Below are positions 11,811-23,150 of a DNA stretch of 64,000 nt, one piece after another. This DNA comes from Alentia gelatinosa (Eukaryota; Annelida; Polychaeta; Phyllodocida; Polynoidae). Both the position numbers and the translations under genes were made by a program. The notes under the pieces are model-generated. The model made no database searches. It had not been told where the DNA came from and saw nothing but the letters and a program-made list of their open reading frames with translations. Every line of letters starts with the position of its first letter. Position 1 is the first letter of the stretch. The stretch spans positions 23,174,527 through 23,238,526 of the forward strand of contig OX465588.1 of the NCBI GenBank assembly GCA_950022655.1, in the 5' to 3' direction.

Positions 11811-14576
11811 GTCTTGACTAGGTGCCCCATGGAGACCCATAGAGACGTTGTATTGGTCGACATCAAGGAAAGGGCAGAGTGCAACTGTGGCCACTGCCCT
11901 GTGTAAGTGTGTGATGGGGATGGGGCGGGGTGCGCATGCGGGTCCTGTATGGACCTGACTAGACACCATGGAGCGCGGCTTTCTGATCTAATGTCAGGGG
12001 ACCCTAACGAGTCAGGCATACACCTGGTAGGCACAGACCCGCCAGCCCTGCCTACTACAGTGTCAATCAGGTGACTTGTAGAGGCCAGGTCAACTCTCCC
12101 GCTATAGAAACGCTGTGCCCTCACTTAGACCCACGACCTTTTAACACTTTACCCCCTGCTGGTTGTTAACCGTACTATATTGCGATGTTACGTTGTCACT
12201 GATGGACTTTAACGTTACCGACTTAGTAAAACAGCTGAACAAATAAAGGTTTCTTTCCTATTGGAATGAATGATATGAATTTCAAATAGCTTTTGTCCCT
12301 TTTCCGAATATCTAGATGGCAGTAACGAGACCTCCAAATATATGTCGTGATGTATCTAATGGAATACACAGATAGCTCCCCCTAGTATGCACAAAGGCAT
12401 ACTAACAATACGTTCTATGCCGGCTCAAATATCTATTGGCATTAATCTACAAAATATCTTTTTCACTAGGTTCATAGTCTTCCATACAACGAACACAGCA
12501 GTGTTTTTTCAATGTAACGTGTCTCTCATACCTTCTACATATACAAAATGATTAATGGATATTTTGAATCGTTGCCAGAAGCGAATGAATGGTTAGGGTT
12601 TTTTATTGGTTCGTGCTTAATGGTTTTCAAATGGTCTAATGAATTACCGTGCTGTCCAACATATGACCGCTTAAATGCTATCATAAATTACCCTTTCATT
12701 TGCGTTTTAATGCCTTGTAACATTTCCCAGTAGAGCGTAAGGGCTGGCGTCCACTGAGCTCCCGCTATACTCTGATATGCCCTACGATGAAAATATAGAA
12801 ATCACGTCGGAAGGTGACTTCTTATTGGGGCTGTTGACCACGTCTCTGGGATTAGACTCAGATTAAAATGGGGGTCTACGATTTCATCCCGATGAAACAC
12901 CCATATCAACATGTTGAAATGGCGGTGGCTAATCGGGAGCATCGTAGGGTATTCTGCCAGGAAAACGTGTCTCACGTGTCAGATACTGATCAGAAAGTTA
13001 TGAAATTAAATTATGGAATTATGGAATTAAACAGAGGATGCTTGGGCCCATATGCACGGTAAATTTGGTGATTTTTCATATATGTTTAAGGGTCACATAT
13101 CAATACTTTATTAGTTCGACTTTGAAACAAGTTTTTTGTTGCCTCAAAAATATAGTTCCATGTACATTGGTAAAACGTCAACAACCCTAAAATACTTCCT
13201 GAATTTGTGTGCATTAAATGATCAAAATAAAAATGCTACCGGAAGACCTGTATTAATGTATAGGTTATATACAGGGCTTATCGGTAACGTGGTCACTATT
13301 TTTGCAGGAAAACCTATTACGATGCATGGATCTGTCCCAGTAGACTAGTCCCCGGGCCTAACTGCCCATTTGGTCCCATTGAACTGCATATGTTTGATAG
13401 AGGGTGTATGTATTGCCACTCAGCCTATCCTACAAATGCTTCCTTTTCTCGAGGGACAACACTTGCAGGATACTCACACCTTATGTTCTTTATCAGAAAG
13501 GTATTTTTATTCCAACACAATGTATTCCATGTTAGTCTAATATATGTTCATGGCTAACTTTATCGCAAAGTAACGTAACAGAGTTTAGGACCAGGGACTC
13601 GTACTTAACGTATCATATAACGTAGGGCTGTCCAGAATAACGAGGAATAACCGCGAGTAACCGCTCCGAGCTCCCCCGGTGGCCATCCTCGTAATCACTC
13701 CTCTCCCGACTCGTTTTCTTTATTCTTTACTACCGACCAAATCATCGCCGACCACGGCGCCATAACTGCGCCAACAGGGCAGGGTGCCCACGACCTCTCG
13801 CCCATTCCGGAAGTGGGCGTTGTTTGTCGCAGGGGGCACCACCCGTCTTGAGGGGGGGGGGGCATGGGACCCTGATTACATGCTTTACGTGATGTCGTAA
13901 ATCTAGCCTGCCGACGTGCGCCGTAATAGCAGGTCTAACAGTCTGGCCCGCCAACAATCAGGATACAAGTACCCTGTGGATTTCTTTGAGATTTTATTTC
14001 CAGTTTCTTCTACGTTGAGATACATCACCAGCAGGGGTTAGCTAGATTACTTTCGGGTGTTATATTCTTAGTTAGGAGTGGATGTAAACACGAACTGAAT
14101 CCTTAGTGAGTGTTTAACAACTCCTAGATAATGACGCACATCAATAATATTTAATTGGATAAAAATTAAAAGGGATAACTGTAGTGATAACGGAGACATA
14201 TAATTCACATTTGTTGAGAAAATAGGTTCTCCTATCCATTTTAGCTTTCGATTTTGCCTGATAGTGTATGTAAACGCCGTCTGAGACAGTACATGGGTTT
14301 TATATCTTATTAAACTGTATCTGTCAAATGCTCATCGGTTGAATCGTGACAGAATGATATGAGTTCTGGAGCTAAAACTAAAGTAGGTTGCACATATATG
14401 CGAAATACGTTATGGAGAATTAGGACCTTATAGAATAACTGTAATTCAAAGTATGATTTCCTTTGTAATCTAATCATGATCAAGACTATCATTTCGTTTT
14501 GACGCTGTTTAAGGCATATTACATCTTCTGTAATGACAGTTTCCGGATGCAATCATATTTCCTCATTTCATGTCCT
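11811..14576. other. No gene seen; GC-rich patch at about 13640-13960
   Basis: Mostly AT-rich with short chance frames. The GC-richer patch has a G10 run near 13853 and no convincing frame. Confidence 0.4.
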
Positions 14577-14705
14577 GAGAACTGGAAGGATTCTCTTAAA
14601 GAAGGGTTCTTTGTGGGCCCTAGCATCAGTCAGATTCAAATCATTCAGAAAATGAGGCTAACGGAGATAAATGTATTGCAGGGTACGAAAAGGAATAATA
14701 AGTAG
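14577..14705 (+). pseudogene. Possible transposon-derived coding remnant
   Basis: A frame with ENWKDSLKEGFFVGPSIS followed by a Gln/Ile-rich segment and a stop. It resembles the '..KlKEGiFVGPqIrkl..' segment that recurs in transposon-associated proteins of animal genomes. The match is short and from memory. No flanking domain could be followed. Confidence 0.28.
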
Positions 14706-14839
14706 TGGGAATGTATTCGGCGGAAGATGGCATTGAGATGTTATAGATCTGAGTGAGGGTGGAGGTGGGGAACACGTTGACCCTGAGAATGGCTGCTGTG
14801 CCTTATCTGCGCCTTGTCAACAGCACACACGACCCCTTC

Positions 14840-15235
14840 CAACATGATTGAGTCAGATCTCAGACGACAAAGACGCCAGCAGTATGCCGCCCTCCCGACC
14901 TAATCATGCGCCGGAGGAGCCCCTTCCCGCCCCGTTCCCCGAGCCCCCCGCCCCCGCCCCAGGCCCACCCAGGGGCGCCACCCACCTGCCCCGCAGCCCC
15001 GGCTCAGTTACCGCCCCCTGCCGCCGGAGGGCAGCCCCGACAAGACGCCGGTGAGACGCCGTTTACGCCGACAAATCATCTGATCTGGCGAGGTCTCGCG
15101 AGATCCCATCGGCAGGCCGCGGCTCCCAAATTACAAGGCCTCGTAATCACGGCTCCTGTGTGGGGTACCTGGGGGCGCGGGGTATACACGGAGGGTGTTG
15201 GGGTGTCGGGTGTGGCAGTGTTGAGTGTTGGGGAT
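14840..15235. promoter_or_regulatory. GC-rich island, possibly an untranslated or short coding first exon
   Basis: High GC and CpG. Between an AG at about 14882 and a donor-like GTGAGA at 15050, two frames are open with Pro/Ala-rich sequence. A small ATG frame of 19 codons begins at 14843. None has a signal peptide, so it is not the missing start of the lectin gene in a simple form. Confidence 0.25.
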
Positions 15236-16309
15236 CCCGCTCCCTACTTTACTCGTTCCCGTATTACGCCTCATTGCCGTGTCCTGCATCCACTGTAAAG
15301 AAATATTCCGCCCTACCCAACACTATCCGAGGCCTCCTCAGATATCATCCTGCTTTGTCTTTGAGGGCAGGACACTATATTCCCACACCTCCGTCTCTAT
15401 TACAAATCAACCTACTTATGCCGCCTGTGTATTCCTTTATTTCATTCTTTGTACGTTCAGCTGTTTTCCCATAAACGATTATCGACCGAATCACCTCCAC
15501 ACATCCAGCAACTACCAATCACCTTTGTCTTTGTCCTCAATATACATTTCATGTCAATCACGGTCCATCTCAAACCCATTTATCTATGTATTATTTTCTT
15601 TATCTCCTCCATATTGTTTAATGGTCACTTTCCTTTCCTGAAATAATTTGTAATTCAGTTATGACTCTGTAAAAAGAACACATTCATATCATAATCATTG
15701 AACCATGAAACTCCATAGTGGACAGTTAGTGTGAGCTCGCAGGAACTCAAAATAGGCCAACAATGATTGACTCAACGCGGGAGTCGGCTGAAAAATGAGA
15801 CATTTATTCAGTCTAGCCAGAGTTGTGGAACAAACGTAAACGGTGGTGAACGGTCAGTTATTTAGGTCAGATAAGAGAAGCCAGTCTTTATATTGTTGTC
15901 TTTTTTCCTTACGGTGGGCGGGCGTTACAAATTCCGTTCCGGCATAGCGGTGAGGGCGCGGTGACATCACGAGTTCTCTTGTATGTACGTCCTCATCAAC
16001 CTAAGACACATGCCTTCAGTGAAGCTAACCTGTACAGAAGCTATCGCCTTCATATCTACACACAGCTATTTAGTGTAAACCATCTTTGATCACAACTCAT
16101 ATCCTTTAGATCCTATTTTACGCATCCATCTATATTCCTAAACTATGAATATTGCAGCAGCAGAAGACACGATAGCAAGCAAGTATTACTGCCAAAGGAG
16201 ATGGGAAAACCCTACACCTTCCACCTTTTTTTTCAACAGATATCTTTTGCCACCCAACGCGCAAACACAGACGGTGCTCTCCCTCCATCCCCCACACACC
16301 CCATCTATA

Positions 16310-16500
16310 TTCCCCGCCGATTGTTCTCAGCGGGGTCGTTCCGGTTCCGGTCAGAGGACGTGTGCGCGCGCAGACTCGTGCTAATGAGTAAAACGCATCA
16401 GGGCCCGCGGCTAGATCCGCCCAGAATAAATTGAGCTGCCTCTCCGGTGGGCCGTTAGGTGGCGCGGCGCGCATGCGCAACGAAGGTGGGCGACGGGAGA
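16310..16500. promoter_or_regulatory. CpG-rich patch with NRF1-like palindrome and CTCF-like motif
   Basis: Within CpG-rich DNA, CCGTTAGGTGGCGC (16452-16465, CTCF-like) is followed within about ten bases by GCGCATGCGC (near 16468-16478), the palindromic core of the NRF1 consensus. This pairing is typical of CpG promoters in animals. No transcript structure could be deduced. Confidence 0.4.
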
Positions 16501-19500
16501 CACAAATAAGAAAAGAGGCCGACTTTCCAGTAAAGGCCATCTCCGCTCCAAGTGCTAGGCACGAGACGTTTTCTGCCCTGGTTTCCGAGATTCTGACGTG
16601 ACCATCTGTTGCTGATGGCGCATCCCATTCAGAGCAGTCACAGGTTAACTCTATGGGCGCTCATACATATAGTTCCCTCAGCTTCACCAGCAAAAACTAC
16701 ACGATGACTCATTAGTGCCTCCAGCAGACTGTGCCAGGGGATTGACCTGTTTTATATGTTAACATCAGCCCTATAGAAATTGAATTAGATGTATTATGTA
16801 CTTATTTATTGTGTACGTATTAGGACCATAATCAATTCATTTAAGGGTTATAACAGTAATGATTCTATTGCATGACATACTGGCGTTTGATATGAATATT
16901 AAAAGACTGACGGTTTCAGAATATCCAAAAGGTGAGACGTAATGTTAACAAAAAATTGGATTATGGTAGGTAAGCAATGACAGGGCTTACTGTTTCATAT
17001 TGTTTAGCGCTGGGTATACACAGGAATCTACAGGACAAATCAATAGTCCAGGTCGGTCTGAAAAATCATGCTCATTTGAAAATCACGGCCTCATTAAGGG
17101 GGACCATGGCATCCCCTGCAGGCACTTATAACTTATGGACAAGGTGGTCCACGCTTCTAGTATTCCCTACACTGATTCATGCACTGCATTCATTAACTAA
17201 TTCCATTTCCAAGTTCAGCAGGACGTTAAGACGCCGAGGAAATCAGCAGTTATGCATAGAATAAATGACCAAGTTCGATTGACCGACCTTTTATTCTCAA
17301 CGGATGCTGCCAATAGATACGTGCGGAATTCTCTATGGCTCATATTTCACTAATACATTTGTAACTGCGGTGCGACTTTGGATTACCTATTTCCGGTTCA
17401 TCTTGCTGCAAAGGTAGTCATGCTTGTGTATTTTATAATCTGCTATGTCCGTAGACTATTCGGTGGGATTCACTATATTTTTTGTTTCGTATCAGAGATT
17501 GCCTAATACACATCTTAAAATATAAAAACTTCAAAATAATCAAACATTAAAGCAGGGCTTCAAGGCACAGCTAAATCAACAGTGTCAAGTCAATAGACAT
17601 GTAAACTCACTTCGCCCGGAACCTAACTACTAGATAAACAGAATATCAGTGGAAGCACACAAAAAACAAGGTCAGAAATCATGTGCCTATATTTCAGTGT
17701 CATGCAAACCCCATCCAGTCAATTCTCGTTACCATTCAGCTCAGCTGCTCGAGTAGCTCCGAGCAGTTCCGTTTATTATGCACCAATAATATCTCCCCCT
17801 CTAGGGAGGCATATTTTGTTTACTTCTGTTCGCTTTGAGGGTCTCTCCGAGAGGCTCCTGTAGCAAGCAGCTCGCAGCTTGATGAGGCGGACGAGTTGGC
17901 ACAGATTGCTCTTCTTGATTGCCACGTGCGATTTTTAATTTGCTTCGCCAAGATTGCCAGTCGTCCTCAATCGTCCCCCCGAGGGGTCATATTGGATTTA
18001 TGATTTGGGGCCTAATGAGAAGTGTGCTGGTGCGCGGGGGTAGGCTGGATGGGGCGGAAAGGAGTCATTACTGTGTAAGACAAAGGCTTTCTGTGTATCT
18101 GCTTTTGCTGCCACAGCCGTCCCCCCACCAATGGTTTGTAACGGTTCCTACTGAGAGTAATCCAGATGTCTTCTACTCAGTCAAGGTTGTCTCTGAGCTG
18201 GTCATCAACTTCTACTGTCATAGTCCTGGGCCTCTATATTTGTTTTTGCATGATATTTCTCTGCAATATCCTTCTTTAATGTTTTCAACAATAATCATCG
18301 TAGTTCCTACAACAATTAATAATTCAACGCTATCATTCCAACCTGTATTGACAAAGGATATGAACTATAACAAAAATGCCTCATTTACCCTGAAGGTATT
18401 TACACTGCTAATCTACTTTTATATTATATAAAATTTCAAATAGAATTTAAGGATACTAAACATATTTTCACATGAGTAAAACACTCTATCAAACATAAAT
18501 GAGGGCATCGCTTAGCCTACCACCCAAATGTTTATCTTCTTTAACAACCTTGAATATGTATACTCATTGTCAATTCCGCTGCCTCACATGATACGTCAAA
18601 TACAATAGAGACATATTCCATTTTGTAGGGTAACAATAGAAAACGATAGATCTAAGACAATATCACTCAAGCGGCTTACTGATCCCTGCCATATCTAACG
18701 AAACATTTCTTTGTAAAAAAACACAAATCGTCTGAAGGTAGGGCGAAACGAGAACGGCAGGCAGTTGCAGGAGAGGTCGATCATTGTATTACCGTAGAAA
18801 CACTATCAGTCTGTGAGAAAAACAAAGCCAGAGCTCATCACATTGTTCTGTGGTTACACAGCTGAAAGCCGAGCAGTCTAGGTAATTCAGCCCTGCCAGC
18901 CCGGCCCGGAGAAGCATACGGGCTGTGATGAGCGACAAAGGACGCATGGTGCACTGCACTGGGGTTGTGTATATGGTGGGGTGAGGGTGGCGTTTGCATT
19001 GTTTACAACAGTGATGTTGATGTAAGGTTATTCTAGTCATTCTCTGGCACAAGTCCGGCGGGGGGAGGGTCTCCTCCTGTCTAATCTACACTTAGATTGA
19101 CATGTCAGTAACGTCTTGTTGGTAATTGTACACACATGTATTAAAGGAAATGTATATCCATTGAACTCTTTCTTTCCTGAAGCTTTTACTTCATTTTTTG
19201 CTGAATGAGTTCACTTAATATTTTGCTAAATGTGATTTATTAGTTATTCGTCCGGGATCGATGTCAGTAGGAGCGTCAGGTGAAGTTCTGAAACAGAACC
19301 AATTGTTACATTTATATGAAAAATGAGGATCATATGTTGTACAATTTAGTTTTTCATCTTTAATGGTATAACGAACTTCTAAAGTAAAGGTTCGACTATG
19401 AATCTGCTATTTCCTACATAGTATATTTCATACTTTGTATTCATAATAACCTCAAACTATGTGTATATGTTAAATTGATCCTGTCATAACCTAAGTAAAC

Positions 19501-22500
19501 TTGTATAACAGTCTCAACATAAATAGTAATAATGTCATTAGCAAACTGTTTGTGTTGACCGATGAATGTGTAGCAATCGTTGTATTTTGAAGATACATGT
19601 CGGGAATGCGTTGCACTGAGCCATTAGCTTTGGAAAATGACTGTGAAGGCACAGACAGTGGCCTACCCTATCACATCCTCTCAGTGGAGAACTTTAGCAC
19701 ATTGCCTCCCGACACTCCTCCACCATACTGTAACTTCCTGAGAGGTCACAATGAATAATATGATGCATATTATGGAGCTGAGAGGGGTAGGGTAAGGGCA
19801 TTAAACGGGATGCAGATGTAGATGACAATTTGGTGGGGAGTTGCTAATTTGCCTACATCTCCAGTGATATTTAGACATTGAGATAAAACATAGACATAGA
19901 ATGAAACATGACTACTCGTGTGGCTCACCTTATGGGTACGCTAATAGCTCTCACTCGCATTGCCGTCAGCACAAGAGCTATTTCAACAATCACAGATGTT
20001 GTGGTCGCGTTTAGCTGGGATTCCCCCACTTCACTGCAGCTTAGCGCCAGTCTACTCAGGTTTCCAGCAAATGTGTGTGTACTCTCTTAGGAATAGCATA
20101 TTTTTGTTTTCATCTATTTGATATGCTGCCTTTAGTAACTTTAAAAAAGGCCTGAAAATGATTTTGATAATTCTCCTTAATATTCATATTTCAATATTCT
20201 CATAAATGAGCATTCCACACTTTACGACCGCCTATAGGCCTATCAATGTATCAAATGAAATGTTCACCTGCTTTACCTGAACGCAGCCTTTAGTCATACA
20301 TAACTAAAGCTGTTTCTCTCTTCCTGAAACTACAAATTACGCAGTAGACCTTGATCTGTATAATCATTATTCTGTAAAAGAATATCATTAGGACCTCTAG
20401 GATCTGAAGGCCCTTTATAGATTGAAAGGAAACATGCGAGCCTTCAATTGTCAGAATTGTATCGACTCCATCGTGAAATAAATACTACAGGTCGCATTTT
20501 GCGCGTGCATGAGCGGCATCACAGCGGCTGCAGTACCGGTTGGTGTGGCCATGCCGATTGCGAAGTCTGTATCCCTGAGACAAAAGAGCACAGGCGGGAA
20601 ACGTGACACTGAAGAAAGATAAAGCACGGAAATGTCGAAAATGATATTAAGCATCGCCGTGCGCACGCGCAGAACTGCAAAGGGTGGTTTAGTTTTTTTG
20701 TAGTTATTATTTCGTTTCTCTGTATGGGATCTGAAGGCTGGTGGCAGGGAGACAGTGCAGGATGAGGCAGATGGGCGTGTTCCCGCTCGACCATCTGATG
20801 TGGGGTCGACTTTTAGGAGATATGACCTTTACGAAATCATGCGATAAGAAGACAGACCGTAAGCCCGCAGCATATCAGGTAGAACCAGCGCTCATTAACT
20901 CACATAATACCGGTGTGTGTTTGCTAAAGGTTTCTATCCACACCCATATTATAGGCACAACCAGTAAAGGTTATTGTCTCGGAGCCACAGTATTCCTCTC
21001 TTCGACTTTGGAAAGAGTTGCTCACTTTTATGTTTTAATATGAGGAAAAAGATCTTTTGATACACAACCATCTTCTGGGAGTGGCTATATTTAGATCCAC
21101 GTCACTGAACAGGTGGGCCTGTTTTTGTGGGCAGGCCTGATCACTCCTGGCCCACACTGGAAACTAATATTTATACAAAAATGCAGTGTTTGCCTGGCCA
21201 CTGGTGTGATTTGTGCTGGTAATATAGGCGCTGCGCTACGCTCATTACTGGGAGAGTCGATGGACGACTTGATTAGGAAATCAGAGCAAATACCCGCCAG
21301 CCTGTGACTGGTCTAAAGACAGCCGTCTTCTTCTCATAGGTCTGAAAGGCCGCCAAACACAGGCAGAGTTGTATACTGTCCTGGTGGTGGAAAAGGTCGA
21401 AGAGGACAGTTTACCATGTCACTAATGTTATGTGTCTGAATTAGTCTGCCCGACAATAGGTAATAAAGATCCAAGTGTCTATACTATAGGATAGGTGTGT
21501 AGATCGAAAATAGAAAGCAACATCTGTTAATATGGGAAAAAACAAGCTTAGTAGATTGGAGTAAAACATTTCAAGCATGTATTCCTGGGTTACGACAGTT
21601 TGATTTACAAAGGTCTTTGTCCCTACGGCAAGCAATCTTTTAGAGATGATTGAAAATGAAGTACTCCTTCTGATTTCCAAAGATTTGTAAATGTAAATCG
21701 CAATAGGTAAAGGCGTGACGACGTCTCCTAATGGCACAAAATGTTGATTAAATAGCTGTCATGCATTGGTGTCCAGTAAAATGTTCTAAATGCATATATA
21801 CAGAAGAATTATGTTCACGATGGATTAGGATATAGACATACATATAAGATATCTGCTATTCAGTGATTACCTTAAGGTAGTCGTGAAAGGTGAATTATAT
21901 CAATTTGATCGTTTTACCTGAAACTGTTTACCATTTCGATATACTTCTTACATCATATTCTTTGCGGCTGTTAGAGTCTCATTTTCTACTTGTGTCTCGT
22001 CAAGTATCTCCTGAAACAATATCAATTAAGGTCATCTAAATACACACCATTTTGTTGTCTAGAATCATGAGATTGATATGCTTACTCATGAAATAACAGA
22101 GAGCGCAAAGTCAAGGAGATTTTAGGACTCGCTTCAGTAAAGAAGTATGTCTTTGTCCAAGGTGGTTGATAACTATTGCATTGAAACACAGTTAATTTCT
22201 GTCCCTGGATCTTACTTTCATAACCCTCTGGTTCAATCCCGTTGTATGAATTGGCCTGGCTTGTGTTTTCTGTAATCAGTGTTTTGTGTGACTAATAACG
22301 ATAAAGGAGTGTCTTCTATTTCGTTAAGATATTTCCGTATATATGTATATCTATATTTACCACTTTTATGGAGAGGTACCATTTCTAAAATAAATTTGAC
22401 TCCCGCACCCTGTCCGCCTTCTATTCAATGAATTAAAGAAGAGAAAAACGAAAAGTTTCCTAAATGGATCTACTCCCATCTCTTTTAACTGCGTTTGTAT

Positions 22501-22868
22501 TTTATAGATCGTTCCAAAGTCTTTATACTTCTTTTCTTCGGTAATAAAGTGTTTAGGTTATATTACAGGCATATTGTCAAGGATTCATGTCGAGATATCT
22601 ATCATGAAACATTATTATGAAAAATGTTATTGAATCGTTTTTAATTGGCGAATTCAGTCCTAATCATCCTATATCATCCTTGTATTAACCAATGAGATAT
22701 CACCAACATATATCATGTCAATATAAAAACCTGATCTATACAAATACACATATTACTGTAACGTGAACATGAGTCACATTTATATCATCACCATGTGTGC
22801 AGTCTTTGAGTAGCATTCTAAAATTGATAATCAGTTAAATTTATAAGTTACCTCTTTTCTCTTTACAG
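16501..22868. other. No gene seen upstream of the lectin exon
   Basis: AT-rich with scattered GC-richer bits (about 17980-18130 and 20510-20670, the latter with NRF1-like GCGCACGCGC). The signal-peptide exon of the receptor was looked for here, but no ATG plus hydrophobic frame plus phase-1 donor was convincing. A 64-codon open frame at 21113-21307 is discussed in the findings. Confidence 0.4.
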
Positions 22869-23150
22869 CTCTGGAGGAGGTGTGTCAGTGGAACTCGTAC
22901 GAACCCACGTGTGCGTCCGACGAGGTGGTAGTCATGCAGCGCGCTATGTACGGGCGAATGCGCATTGGGCAGTGTGTGGCGGAGGACCTGGGTTATCTCG
23001 GTTGTAAAACGGACGTGCTGACCATGGCGGACAGGAAGTGCTCTGGCCGGCGGATGTGTAAAGTCCAAGTTCCAGATCCGGATTTTGAAAGCACGCGACC
23101 GTGTTCTGAACGCCAGAACTATCTCGAGGCACAATATAAATGTGTGAAAG
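22869..23150 (+). CDS. Exon: SUEL-type (rhamnose/galactose-binding) lectin domain
   Basis: A polypyrimidine tract and AG precede 22869; the donor is GTGAGA at 23151. The first two bases finish a split codon and the exon ends with one base of the next, so it is a symmetric phase 1-1 module of 282 nt holding a whole domain. The protein shows eight cysteines (residues 5, 14, 35, 45, 57, 63, 78, 91), the number usual for SUEL lectins. It also has the family's A-x-YGR motif (AMYGR, 25-29), a CSGRRMC motif (57-63) and a terminal YLEAQYKC (84-91). The family's DPC motif is replaced by TRPC near residue 78, so sugar specificity may differ or binding may be lost. The GTG at 22880 is an internal codon and not a start. 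GC content is well above that of the flanking introns. Confidence 0.88.

Noticed and set aside
14843..14902. Nineteen-codon ATG frame rich in Arg/Gln
   Set aside because: Looks like a natural C-terminus but is too short and isolated; overlapping frames are equally open in this GC-rich block.
14906..15298. Pro/Ala-rich 130-codon frame
   Set aside because: Several frames are open together in CpG-rich DNA, so composition explains it; no signal peptide to serve as the receptor start.
17919..18431. 170-codon open frame
   Set aside because: No domain, mixed composition, no good splice sites or partner exons.
22216..22250. GGTTCAATCCC resembling a tRNA B box
   Set aside because: No T-stem pairing and no A box or acceptor stem around it; no tRNA gene was found in the window.
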